NCBI GenBank assembly: GCA_023374045.1
Contig: CM041779.1
Span: 806,001 to 870,000 of the forward strand
Direction of reading: 5' to 3'
DNA from: Limonium bicolor
Taxonomy: Eukaryota; Streptophyta; Magnoliopsida; Caryophyllales; Plumbaginaceae
DNA length: 64,000 nt
Shown: in pieces, positions 14,272-25,402 of the stretch
Layout of the letters: each line of letters starts with the position of its first letter
Position numbering within the stretch: position 1 is the stretch's first letter
Notes under the pieces: model-generated
What the model was told of the DNA's origin: nothing
What the model saw: only the letters and a program-made list of their open reading frames with translations
Databases searched by the model: none
Translations under genes and position numbers: made by a program

Positions 14272-14682
14272 GGGAAAATTTATCAAATACCATTGAGTTT
14301 TTGCTTAATTCATGATATACTATTGTGTTTTTAAAATTACACAGGATAATATTGAGTTTTTTTACTTATTTCACTAGATAACACTCTGTCTCATATTTTG
14401 TTAATTTCTTTGTTATTTTTCCTAGAAAATGACAAAAATACTCCTGTTATTAACCAATTACGTCACAATTAATTGTCATATTGATAAATTCTATAAGATA
14501 CCACCTTAGTTTAACTGATAATAGGGCAGTTTAATCTTTTTTCTAGGGATATTGACGAAATATGTGACAGAGTGTTATCTGGTGAAATAAGTAAAAACTC
14601 GGTGTTATCCTATGTAATTTTAGAAACACAGTGGTATATTATGAATTAAACAAAAACTCAGTGATATTTGATAAAATTTCCC
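14272..14682. mobile_element. Foldback MITE with long inverted arms
   Basis: It begins GGGAAAATTTATCAAATACC and ends with the matching inverted copy, GATATTTGATAAAATTTCCC. The arms stay complementary for over 120 bases on each side; words such as AGATAACACTCTGTC recur inverted as GACAGAGTGTTATCT. The centre is a short spacer. There is no coding capacity. Such long-arm elements are often Mutator-like MITEs, but no duplication could be assigned. Confidence 0.75.
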
Positions 14683-15070
14683 ATATATGATAATACAGAC
14701 ACGATGGTTACTTTTTACTCTTATTTTTCTTTTGAGTGAGAAAAATATTATGTTGAAGTGTCTTATGTAACTGGTTATTCAGTAATTATCAAAAGAAAGA
14801 CACGATGGTTGCTAGAGAAAAAACCCTAATCAAGCAATAAACTATCCTTTGCTTGCCTAATTATAAGCTCCACTCCAGGATATATATACAAAATGGTCAA
14901 CGAAGTAGATGCAGATTCCCATTGGTGGAATGGCGATCACTGCCACTGGGAGCCGAAATTCGGTCCAATAACCACAGTCCGGTTTCTCCAATAATGGTCA
15001 TAAAAATCACAAATATATATGTCCACAATGTTATACGCGCGTATACCCAGTCCCTACCATATATATAATA

Positions 15071-15476
15071 GGGAAAATTGATTACATACCCTTTTTTTTC
15101 TTTCATAATTCGCAATATATTCCTGTTGGTTTTTATAATTCAATTTTAAACATGTTTAAATGTTGTCCAAAATTGATGGAACTTTACATGGACGATGCTA
15201 AAGTGTTATATTTTGGTACAATATCAAATTTAAAGTTTTTAAGCTCATATGTGACCTGTGGGGCCAATGAAAGTTATGACATGTTTATTGGATCCCACAA
15301 ATCACATATGAGCTTAAAAAACTTTAAATTTGATATTGGACCAAAATATAACACTTTAACATCGTCCATGTAAAATTTCATCAATTTTGGACAACTCTTA
15401 AATTTGAATTATGAAGACCAATAGGAATATGTTGTAAATTACAAAAGAAAAAAGAGGTATATTGTGAATTTTATAA
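15071..15476. mobile_element. Foldback MITE with a near-perfect 100-base hairpin core
   Basis: The outer parts GGGAAAATTGATTACATACC and GGTATATTGTGAATTTTAT are imperfect inverted copies. Inside them, 15,155-15,254 and 15,302-15,402 are almost perfect reverse complements separated by only 47 bases. Any transcript would form a long hairpin. The open reading frame that crosses it is a by-product of the palindrome. Parts of the same family recur at about 63,650-63,720. Confidence 0.8.
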
Positions 15477-15601
15477 GAAACTGGCCGGATTTGTTGAGCC
15501 ACACCACCATGCAAAGTTGCAAACAACAGATTTAAATTCGGCATGCATATATATATAAGTACGTATACGTATAATCCGCTTTAATTAATCTTCTCCTCCA
15601 A

Positions 15602-16390
15602 TTATAATCCAGATGTAGCAAGCTTGTTAACTAAAGCAAGCGCGTTACTAGTAAAACGCGACGCCTTCGTCAGTTTCATCCTCAGCTTCCGTACCGTCGT
15701 TGATCTCCCCTTGTCAACTTCGTCCAATGCGTCCGAACATGTCCCTTCATCGGTTAGTGCGGCGCTCATCCACGTCAACACATTGTTCATTTGCTCGTCA
15801 AACTCACCTACGGCAGGGCACACCATATCATATCACACACACTCAACAGCTGATACTATTAATTAATTAACCGAATAAGGTTATTAATTACTGATTAGAG
15901 AAACAATCAATTTTGAATTAGTGATGTGATATGAATACAAACTTCTATTGAGTCTTCTCATGACGTGAAGTGACTGATGTAGATTATCCAGTGCATCCTG
16001 GATAGTCTCTACGCAAGTGGAGATTACGTCAGTCATCTTCTTACTACCACCACCACCACTTCCACTACTGATCTGTCCACTGTAATTCTTGACGAAATGG
16101 TTGACGGTTTCGAGTTGATGTACAGTGACAGATACACTTGCCCGACCCCATTTACTAGGGCTAGTCTTTGCCTTGTTGGAGAATGGAGAGAGTGATCTAA
16201 CGCAGTCGGATATGTATTGAGTCACGCTGCAAGCGTCTTCGACGTATGTGTTGGGTGATTTGTGACTTGGGGAAGGAGGAGAGTGGTTGGTGGCGGTGGA
16301 TTGAAGTGGGAAAAAGAATGAAGTGAGGATGAGTAGCGGGAGAAAGAAGCAGTGAAGAGAAGGGTGAGTAGTGTTGTTGTTGATTTTCAT
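15602..16390 (-). CDS. Pectin methylesterase inhibitor (PMEI) domain protein, two exons
   Basis: PMEI proteins act in the cell wall, where they bind pectin methylesterases or related enzymes and block pectin de-esterification. Exon 1 is 16,390-15,943 and exon 2 is 15,807-15,602. The 135-base intron has GT-AG ends and splits one serine codon, so the frame is kept. The product is 217 residues, a usual length. Residues 1-33 form a secretion signal with a Leu/Phe-rich core. The four family cysteines are present at 54 and 63 (DACSVTQYISDC), 126 (STCVETIQDAL) and 173 (DEGTC). The helical signature MNNVLTWMSAALTDE follows the intron. A Gly/Ser-rich loop lies at 107-118. I chose the ATG at 16,390 because the signal peptide follows directly; the frame is open further upstream to 16,657. 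Many family members lack introns, so the intron is a useful marker. No damage is seen. Confidence 0.88.
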
Positions 16391-16998
16391 GGCGGTTGAG
16401 AGATTAGTCGAAGAGAACGAGTTGTAGCGGGAGGTGGGATTGATGCGGGAGCTGTGAATATGTACGTATGAGGAAAGTAACCAAAAGAAAAGATGAGTAG
16501 TTAAGAGGGATTGATTTGGGATTTGTGGGGTTGGGTTTAAGTGTTTGTCTGTGAGTTGGAAAGGGAAAGGTAACGGAAAGTGGTGATAGCTTGCAATTAA
16601 TATCGAGATATGTATGCATGTGTGATGTGTGATGTCTATAGCAATGTATTTCTCCACAGCTACTACTGTAGTTATTAAATAAGAAGAAGTTTTGGTTCGT
16701 ATCTGGAATTTAATGAACTGTATTAGTTAAATAAATAGGACTTATAAGTTACAGTAATTTGAGTAGGTACGTACGTTATGAAGTATCACAATACACACTA
16801 GCTAATGTGCCGGAATTCCACTCTATATTTGGTGTAGGCACATTGTACCTTGGAAAAGAAATTACATGTCAACACTTTTAAAGCATTATGGAGAGGGGTC
16901 ATTGATTTTCTTAAATAAAAAACAAACAACATTTGATTACCATAACTGATTATAACTTTTAAACCATATAAGTCCAAAATAAAAAATATTTGCACCAT

Positions 16999-17396
16999 TG
17001 AGATTGAGTGGAACTTGTATTCGGATAGAGCTGCAAAGAGAACTCCTAACGTTGTATTGATCAAAAGCGTGTCCTCTTACATAACTTGTGACTCTTATTT
17101 ATAGGCCCCTCCTATAGAGTATAACCGTTTCTGTGGGCCTACACTACTCTAGAATATTCTCCAATATACAAGGTTTTCCCATAATTTATTCCTTTTACTG
17201 AATAGTTACTTCTAGTCTACCGGAGAGGGCCTTGCTTCGCTTTACTGGCGGGAAAGACCACATGGCTTATCGTTCTTCCGCAGTTTATTTAAAGAATGGC
17301 TCTCCGGACGCGAGAGTCCGATCTTGGGACCGGTAGGAGGCTCTCCTGTTGTCTCCGCAGGCAGCATGTTACTACACGTGGTGGAACCCCACTTCA
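16999..17396 (-). mobile_element. Solo LTR, probably Ty1/copia, with 5-base duplication ACCAT
   Basis: The 398-base insertion starts TGAGATTGAG and ends CCCACTTCA on the plus strand (TG...CA), flanked by ACCAT at 16,994-16,998 and 17,397-17,401. On the minus strand it holds a TATAAATA promoter motif at about 17,096-17,103. No internal retrotransposon sequence is present, so it is what remains after recombination between two LTRs. The short size and the layout favour copia, but this is inference. Confidence 0.75.
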
Positions 17397-17509
17397 ACCA
17401 TTGTTTATCTAAATTCAAGCTCTTTAAAACAAGACCAATCATGGATATATTTTGATAAGTTTAAAAATTTATGTTTAGTTACATGTACATATCAACATAT
17501 ATCACGACA

Positions 17510-18245
17510 CTTATGATTCACCACATACAATTTAAAATACACCATATAACATTAATAATACACCACAAAACAATAATGATTCAGTATTTGTTTCGAAGTA
17601 TGTTATCTAATCCACCACTTATTAGTTAATGAATCATAATACCAATTTCAATGAATCATAATATCAAATTTAATGAATCATACCATAATTTTAGTGTATC
17701 ATCAGTAACATATAAAAATAAAAATTTTAAACAATAATACAACACAAAAAAAACAATAGTTGATATGGAAGAAAAAAATGATTCACCATATAAGGTTTAA
17801 AATACATTACAATATAATAATAATACACTAAAAACCATAATGAATTTTTATCAGTTCCGGAGTTTGGTATTTAATTCGTCATTTATTAGTTAATTAATCA
17901 TAATATCAATTTTAATGAATCATAATATCAATATTAATGAATCATATCTTCATTTCAGTGTATCATCACAAACATATAAAATAAAAAATTTTACACAATA
18001 ATGCAACACAAAACATTATTTTGTATGTATGAAAAATATATGATTCATTGTATAAGGTTTAAAATACACCATACAACAATAATAATACACTACAAAACAA
18101 TAACAATTTTTTATTGGTTCTGAAATTTGTAATCTAATTCACCACTTATTAGTTAATGGATGATAATATCAATTTTAATGAATCATAATATTAAAATTAA
18201 TAAATCATATTATTATTTTAGTGTATCATCATACACATGTAAAAA
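17510..18245 (+). repeat. Tandem repeat, three units of about 261 bases
   Basis: The TTAGTTAAT...AATCATAATATCAAT block occurs near 17,627, 17,888 and 18,149, spaced by about 261 bases. Each unit also contains an AATACACCA/AATACATTA block and a TTTCAGTGTATCATCA-like block. Short ATGAATCATAAT words repeat inside each unit. The units have drifted by point changes. Confidence 0.75.
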
Positions 18246-18525
18246 TAGTTTTTTTTCAAAGTTATCAAAACATATCCATGACTGGTCTTGTTTTGAAGAG
18301 TTTGAATTTAGATGAACAGTGATATATTTTTTTTATTTTGGACTTATATATTAAACGTTACAAATATTTAAAATTAATATAATAAAAAGACAGTTCAGTC
18401 AACAAAACAGTTCAGACACCTGCTGACTAGAACTGCCAAATCAGTCTCCCACTCCTATCTCATGTGCGAACCTGCTGCACGATGGAATTTGCGATCACAA
18501 TATGGCCAAATTTTAGATGAGATTA

Positions 18526-18713
18526 TGGCGCCGTTCGACTGCTGCGTTTAAAACTTTGTACTTTTTCTGTGTGATGTGGCTGTCACTCATTGGTTTATAT
18601 TTCAGTCCAACAGTTAAAAATAGTGATGTGTCTGGTTACAATTTGTTAACCACAGTGAGAGTTATGTGAACGCAGCTAAAGTTGCGTTTGAACGCCTTCT
18701 TCAAACGGAGCCT
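18526..18713. mobile_element. Small possible MITE
   Basis: It starts with a GGCGCCGTTCGA word at about 18,529 and ends with TCAAACGGAGCC, an imperfect inverted match. TAT flanks both sides. GCTGCGTT near the left end recurs inverted as AACGCAGC near the right. It has no coding potential. Confidence 0.4.
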
Positions 18714-19430
18714 ATTTCATGAAACAAACTAAGATTTCAGCTGTGTATCAACCTTTAAGGTTAATTAGTGAAATATCCCAACCTGAAGATTAATTATTTG
18801 GTACCTTATTATCTGTTTGTTTTTATTCCTTTTTATTTATTATACGTTAGATTACTTATCTTTAATTATAAATATATTCAGTTTTGTTATACTATATAGC
18901 TAAGCTAGGGACATTAAGATGATGCGGTATAAAAATCAAAATCACCTACTCGATACAGTGCTTACGCGCGCGAGTTCAACTTCAAACAATATCAATTAAC
19001 CTTCTTTATATTATGAGCCCGTTTGGTACGTGCGAACAACAATCTTCTTTTCAAAAACATGAGAGTACAACTGTCAATGTATAATTGGTTGGAATTTTTT
19101 AAACCGTCTACATGTCTGGTCACTATAGATTAACTAGAGGGGCCTTTATTTTAACGCAGCTTTACCTACGTTTGGGCGCTCGCAGCGAACGATCCCAAGT
19201 GTTACGTAATAGCTAACTATAGTTAGCTCATCCTCGACTCGAGTACTGCTGTTTATTCACATTCACTATGTGAGTACATTTATTTCTAAAAATAGAAATT
19301 AAATTTTATTTTGTGACTACATTTAAAGAGGTATGCATGGATGCATGTACAGTTACCAAAAAAGGTTATCGGTGTGGTGGATGAGTCCATTAATGAAAGC
19401 TAGCTAGCCTGATCTAAGTGATCTTGATGA
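18714..19430. other. Intergenic
   Basis: No gene is seen. A GAGCCCGTTTGG word near 19,014 and a CGTTTGGGCGC word near 19,170 resemble ends of small non-autonomous elements but do not form a clear pair. Confidence 0.35.
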
Positions 19431-19815
19431 CACTAGTACAAAAAGGATACTTTCCGGTGGGTTTTTAGGCCTTTTTCGGGTCGAGAATGCTGCCACCAAA
19501 AGGGTCTACCCTTATTTTTGATGGTTCTTAATGAGAAAACTGTTGAAAATGAGCTTACAAAGGGCAAAAAAATGTGAAATAACTGGACCATTTTCGACAG
19601 CTCGTAGTAGGAGCTGCACAAACTAGGTCATTTTCAGTGGTTTTTCCTTAAGAATCGCCGAAAATGACCCTGTTTTTTGTGTATTTTCAGTAGTTTTTAG
19701 TAGGAACCGCCAAAATAACCTTGTATTTGTACATTTTCAGCGGTTTTGAGTAGAAACCACCGAAAATGACCTTGTTTTTGTACATTTTCGCGGTTTTTAG
19801 TAGGAACCGCCAAAG
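19431..19815. repeat. CACTA-1 left TIR and subterminal repeats
   Basis: After the CACTAGTACAAAAAGG terminus come at least five copies, in both orientations, of a motif around TTTTCRGCGGTTTTTAGTA or GGAACCGCCAAAA (about 19,560-19,815). In CACTA elements such subterminal arrays are the binding sites for the TNPA-type protein. Here that function is inferred. Confidence 0.75.
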
Positions 19816-19875
19816 CTATTGTTTTTTTTTGTTTTTCTCTCATTTTTTGTTTATAATCCCACATATGTCAACAAA

Positions 19876-20543
19876 CAGGGGCGGAGACAAGGGGGGCTGG
19901 TGGGTGTGCGGCCCCCCGACTCCCTCGGGTTCATACTTAAGTTAGTTCTAGCTTTATTGTTATATAGTTTATTTATGTTAATAGATATTTTTTTGCCCCC
20001 ATAACATTTTGTAAAATATCATATGATATCATTAATTTTTATTTGTTATCAATTTAATTTCTATTATTATGTATTTTTTTAGAATTATATTGTAAAATCA
20101 TTTTTAGTTTATATTAGATAAGAAAACTCTTAATATTCTTATTTTAGCAATATAGACTAAAGTAAAACGGGTTATTATGTCAGTCTTAGTAATCATGTAC
20201 CCCTTATATCCATAATAAAAGTGTTTTAAAATAATAAAATTACTCAAAATAATTTTTAGAAGAAATTTTAGAAAAAAGACTACTAGTTTAGAACTATTGT
20301 TCTATATTAATTGCATAACATATAATTTAGTATACCAATTTTTAAAAATTACAAAAAAAAGGTAAAACAAACTTATTTATATGTTGATCTATATATTTCA
20401 ATTTTTATGTCAAATTTAATATCTAATATCAATTTTTTAAATATAATTATAAATATCTAAAAGTTTTATTAATTTTAAAATATTAATTAATATTATTAAA
20501 AAAATTCTCGCCACCTTACAAATATTTCATGGCTTTGCCCCTG
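19876..20543 (-). mobile_element. Non-autonomous hAT-like element, copy B, with 8-base duplication
   Basis: The flanks are TCAACAAA at 19,868-19,875 and 20,544-20,551. The termini are CAGGGGCGGAGACA and TGGCTTTGCCCCTG, imperfect inverted repeats typical of hAT elements. The AT-rich 668-base interior lacks a transposase. It is the same family as the element at 12,638, in the opposite orientation. It sits inside the left end of CACTA-1, so it landed after that element. Confidence 0.8.
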
Positions 20544-20654
20544 TCAACAAACCAGTAAATATGTAACCAGATATATCCACACATCTCTCTACATCACATG
20601 ATAGAGGATATTATCACTCTTTGTAAGAAAATTGTCAAAAAAATCAAAATAATG

Positions 20655-20755
20655 ATGAAATGGTCATAAATGACCATACACCACATTTCAAATGGTCATA
20701 AATGATCATAAAACACATTTCAAATGGTCACAAATGACCATATACATATACAACT
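20655..20755 (+). repeat. Short tandem repeat, about 34 bases, three copies
   Basis: Three units of AAATGGTCATAAATGACCATA followed by an ACACATTTC-like spacer. Each unit holds a small palindrome (TGGTCAT/ATGACCA). It is part of the CACTA-1 body and has no known role. Confidence 0.6.
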
Positions 20756-21039
20756 ACCCAAATGTTTACTATTGTACACAAATGGTGTTCTTACATAATC
20801 TATCTAGCCATAAAAGTCTAAAGAAAGTTCTAAATAACAATTTGAAAAACAAAGTGAAAATCAAACCAAATTCATACAGACGAACTCCGCCCAATCCTCA
20901 AGCATCCCGTTGATGGTTTCTCCGGTATATTCTCCAACACTAGGGAAAAAAACCTTTGAAAAACAAAACAAGACAAAATTAGTTAATCATTAAACAATTA
21001 CATTAGTAATTTAAAAATAAATATAACTTTGGGATACCT

Positions 21040-22903
21040 ATTCTAACGGATCTCCTATCTCACTTAATAGGGTGATTGTGTCATACATATACCTCATGAC
21101 ATAATACCCACACCCTGAACTCCCGGGTTGACATGGACACTTAAACACAGGGAAAAAAACTAATTACATAAGACATTTATTAGTGATGACAAGTGATGAC
21201 GCATGTACTTTCACTGAAGTCTAAGGGATGACACCTCTTAACCTTACACCAAGCTCTGTCATCAAAACACCTTGATATACACTGCACAATTAGTATAATC
21301 AACATACATGAATTAAATTAGGATATCCATACACAATAAAATTAAATTAAAAGAGTTTGAATACATAAAGAAGTGGTTTATAATGTACTTACATTCTAAG
21401 GTGTGGCTTTATCTTGATGTTTTTTTAATGTCCAACCTGCAGCGGATCAAGAAATAGTACCCGCACACAATCTAGATACAACACCATTAAAATCCAATGA
21501 CCACTGTGTAATACCAAAATACTAACATGTCATTATAATGTCAAAATCAATAACTACAACATTCATTCAAATTAAAATGATTAATAGAAGTATTACCTTT
21601 GATAATATGGTAGCATAAGATATTTCTTTTTCGCTTTGATGTCGTTAATCATCGCACGGTGCAAGTAGTCCTTACAAGAGTGTGTATCACTCTTCAAAGC
21701 AGTGTATGACGCTCTTTTAAGACACAAAAATCCATACTGAGTAAGGACAAAAGATTGCATTTTGTCATGTAAAAACCTGTTCATAAATTAAAAGATATAA
21801 AATTAACATTATTTCAGGACAACAATTTATAACTTAATTATAAAACAAAACTAATACTTACAGAATGTATGAATGCATCACTGAGATAGGCACCCATCCA
21901 GATTTCGGGATGTCCTTAATATCGGCTATCCACATGTCGACTTCTACACCGTCTGGGTAGTGAAGAAGGTCATTGTCAAAGCTGAGCAGGATAGAAGTTC
22001 TACCCTCTAAGAAGTCATAGATTATATCATGCAAGCATTTCATGTTTGGTCCCAAGCGTGCATATATGGAATCATCCACCAAGTTTTCTTTTTGAACAAT
22101 GTTGGTGGATGATTTGTATTTAGAGGATTTAATCTTTGACTTCTTTTTCACAGGAGACGCAGATTTATTTTTTAATGCCTATTTACAACTGACATACAAT
22201 ACTAGTCATGAACTGAGCATCCATACATACTATATTCATATAATGAACAATAATAACTATATTATTGGTTTGGATTAGGCGTACATCTACACACTTTTGA
22301 ATCAAACGAGCAGGCCACTAATTAAATGCACCATTTGTAGACTGAACCGTACTGTACTCCTCCTGAGGTACAAGGAGCTCTAGATCTGGACACTGATAAT
22401 TCGGTTGGTCCACAGAGACTCTCCCGTGATAAGGTTGTAGTGGCAACCCATGGGTCACGTCATTCAGGCCTGATGAGTACACCCTTCCTTCTGTGACACA
22501 TATATCTTGATTGTTGTATGGGAGCAGGAGGTTACAGTTTATCGGCTCATATAATTTTATCAGATTAGTAGATGATTGAACTAAGAAATATGTAATAAAA
22601 GATATGACAAGTAATAAAATAGTTAAAGATATAAAAATTACCTTTACATCTGCGTAAAGATACTGGTCATTGGACTCGACAATTGTGTATAGTTGAGCAA
22701 GAGTAGCACCATCATTGCTTGGGAATGAGGGAGGATCATTATGATAACTGGGGCAAGAAGGATCAGAAGTAGGAGCATATGGCTGGGGTGCACCACTACC
22801 CTGACGTATTTCTGTAATTACCTCCTTCTTCCACTACTCTCTCATGTCATTAATGACACGCATATGCTGCTCGTAAGAGATCGTCTATCCTTGACTACTC
22901 CCT
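21040..22903 (-). pseudogene. CACTA-1 accessory gene, 3' half: DUF8039 and Ulp1-like protease
   Basis: This is the second half of the CACTA-1 accessory gene, cut from its first half by CACTA-2. Reading leftward it shows INDMREWWKKEV-like and LAQLYTIVESND segments, then a DUF8039-like block (CNLLLPYNNQDICVTEGRVY). Next is an open exon at 22,151-21,858 (ARLGPNMKCLHDIIYDFLEG). After that come the protease parts: MLPYYQ, VLFLDPLQ near 21,450 (catalytic Asp region) and QPGSSGCGYYVMRYMYDTI near 21,075-21,131 (the Gln and Cys of the C48 family). The histidine motif was not found clearly. Several introns separate these pieces. At least two stops are seen, one at about 22,850 and one near 22,310. The protease role in transposition is unknown; similar Ulp1-type domains are common in plant CACTA elements. 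Confidence 0.7.
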
Positions 22904-23173
22904 CACTGGTGGAACGGAAGCATTTAATGAGGGTGGATTAATCACGGCTTTAACAGAAATCGTGATTAATAGGAAGGTCGGAATTAATTAACGACGTTTA
23001 TTGAATTAACCGTAAGCAATAATCGATCGGAGGTAGGCGCGCCTTTTAGAACGAACTTTAGATGACGGTTATTAGTAAAACCGTAATGTAAAGTCCCATG
23101 TTGACGCGCGCTTTACGGTCAACGGACTTTAGATTACGGTTTTACTAATAACCGTCATCTAAAGTCCCCGCCC
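22904..23173. repeat. CACTA-2 left TIR and subterminal palindrome
   Basis: After the 20-base TIR comes a small hairpin around ATTAATCACG. A larger palindrome at about 23,050-23,168 has arms GACGGTTATTAGTAAAACCG and its complement, around a GACGCGCGC centre. The same words recur at 46,905-46,996 and 57,414-57,530, so they are likely sites for the element's own DNA-binding protein. The Tekay element landed at the edge of this palindrome. Confidence 0.75.
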
Positions 23174-25358
23174 TGTAACACCCCCAAACACTGGCCTAGG
23201 AGTTAGGGGTATTACACGCCGTGTATTATTACTTAATAACACAAGGTTCTAAATGAACGCACACAATTAATCAAAACAAGGCCCAAAATGAAATACTTAT
23301 ATAATAAGTATAAACATAGTGTCGAAGATTCTAAACGTTAATACAATCCTCAACGTAATCAAAAGTGGAAGCTAACAACAGAGGCCCAAAGGCTACAAGT
23401 CAAAATACAAATGTCTCAAAAGGACTAAACAAATCAAAGGCTAACTCCAGAAGCTGAGCAAAGAGATCCTTGCTGATCAATATGCAATGTTAGATAAAGT
23501 AGGGGAATGAGCAAACAACTATGCCCAGTAGATGACCAACATCATCAACCAGCATGCTCAAAACATTTACAGAATGTTATCAAATCAGAAGTAGTCAGAA
23601 GGAAAGCCATATTCCATAACAGAAGTCATAAGCAGAAGTCCAAACACAAAAGGACTAATCAGAGTTCAAAAACAAACGGAAGCAGAAACAGAAGGGGACC
23701 CGAGTTGATCACAGCATATAGACAGAACGGGAACAACCCGTGAACAGAACGAGAAAACCTCACTCGTAAACAGAACAGGTGGAACACCTATGAACAGAAC
23801 GGGGAACATCACCCGTGAAACAGAAGGATATTCTACATAGCGCACTACGAGACAGCTAAACCAGCCGTCCACGGTTCAGATACAGAGATAACTAGGTCCC
23901 AAAATAGAAGCTTAAATACAATTAAGCATATGTGCATCAATGGCACCACAAAGCATGTAAATAGCTTGGAAATCAGAAGGGGAATCCAACCCCGCAGACG
24001 GAAGTCAAAACGGAGCTCAAACGAGCAAGTTATGGTCAAAATAGTGTCATGTCCGAACTTGTGTCCGGACATCAACGTTCGGACACAAGTCAAGACTCAG
24101 AAGTCAAAATCAGACGAATGTCCAAACATCAAAGCTCGGACGGATGTTCGGACGCTCTCGAAAATCAAATACGCGTAATGTCCGAACATGTGTCCGAGTG
24201 TCAAAGTTCGGACGCATGTCGAACCAAAATCAGAAGAAGCAGAAGGGTGTGTCCGAACTTCTGTCCGGACTTACAAGTTCGGACACCATGCGAGACTTGT
24301 AAGTCGGACTTGTCCTCGCACCCCGTCCGAACATCAAAGCTCGGACGGAAGTTCGGACATGGTTTAAAACTCAGAAATCAGAGCGCAAACAGGGTCTGTC
24401 TGAACGTCTAAGCTCGGACAGACGTTCGGACATGTCAAAAAGTGTAGTTTCCAGAAACGAATTGTACACAAAGCAGAGGTTTAACCACATTCGAAATGAC
24501 ATCAATTTGCAGAAAACAACCTTGGGGGTTTGTAGACATTAAAACAGCAGTAAACAGATAGATTCTTAAACACCACGCAGAGACAATTCGCAAAGAAGAA
24601 CTCAGAATCTGAAACTCCCCAAGGCCAAACACACTAGCCTAATCCGAAAGCCACCTACCTCGGATTAGCAGAGGCGAGATCTCAATCTGAACAGCAGAAG
24701 AATCCCAAATCCGACACTGAGCAATCGACCAACGTCGTCACAGCAAAGCAGACCAAACGCAGTTCCAGAATACTGAACAATACATTCATAGAGACAAACC
24801 GAATCAGAATCTTTAACCCTCAAATCAGAAAACTGCCCTTGCAACCAAAACCACAACCCTACCTGAATCTGACCACAAAGGGACCACAGAGGAGAAACCG
24901 AAATCAGATTGCAGAATTGAACAAGAACAGACCGACGTTCTTACCTTAAACGGAAACCGGATTACAACAGAGAAGGAATCCACGACCGAACTCGGATTGC
25001 AAGAAAACGACAACAGAACTTGGGCACTTGATTGAGCGCAACTTCTTTGAGAGAGAGAGAGGGAGAGAGTAGAGAAAGTAGAGAAGGGAGGAGCGTCTTA
25101 CGGTTTCAAAACTGAACGAGAAAGGAAGCATGGAAGAGAACGTGATCAGTAGGTGGGAATTACTGATTAAGGGATTTAAGGAATTTAGGAATTAATAAAT
25201 CTTACCAGAAGATAAAGAGGGAGGGGAGAAAGACTTCTTCGTCCTCGTCTTTAATCAAAAGGACTCCCATGTCCTGAAGGATTAATAAATCCACTTAATC
25301 AACTTGTGACAAAATAAAATGCAAAGAAAATTCTGACATCAAACCTTGGGTTATAACA
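23174..25358 (-). mobile_element. 3' LTR of the Tekay-like element
   Basis: It is 2,185 bases long, starting TGTAACACCCCC and ending GGGTTATAACA on the plus strand. It is clearly the same sequence as 44,391-46,629, with scattered substitutions and small indels. It includes the hairpin array at 24,047-24,433. Confidence 0.9.
24047..24433. repeat. Array of GTCCGAAC/GTTCGGAC hairpins in the 3' LTR
   Basis: About six consecutive units each pair a GTCCGAAC word with a following GTTCGGAC or GCTCGGAC word 10-30 bases later, often with an inner TGTCCGGACA. The words repeat in both orientations, so the array can fold into several neighbouring stem-loops. Spacer length and spacer sequence vary from unit to unit. 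The function is unknown. Confidence 0.75.
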
Positions 25359-25402
25359 TCACCTCACCCTTAAAAGAATTTCGTCCTCGAAATTAAATGT
25401 AC

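Larger units (their letters stand above)
16954..18377. mobile_element. TIR element carrying three 261-base tandem repeats, split by a solo LTR
   Basis: The left arm consists of 16,954-16,998 plus 17,402-17,460. The right arm, about 18,258-18,377, is its inverted copy: ATATAAGTCCAAAATAAAA appears inverted as TTTTATTTTGGACTTATAT, and ATGGATATATTTTGATAA as TTATCAAAACATATCCAT. Removing the LTR insertion at 16,999 makes the left arm continuous with the right arm. The interior is tandem repeats. It has no transposase. The outer limits are where the arms stop matching. Confidence 0.7.

Noticed and set aside
15152..15373. Open frame of 73 residues at the foldback
   Set aside because: It is a by-product of the inverted arms and has no protein-like features.
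16798..17442. Minus-strand frames around 16,800-17,440 as a gene
   Set aside because: They cross the solo-LTR boundaries and its duplication, so they join unrelated DNA.
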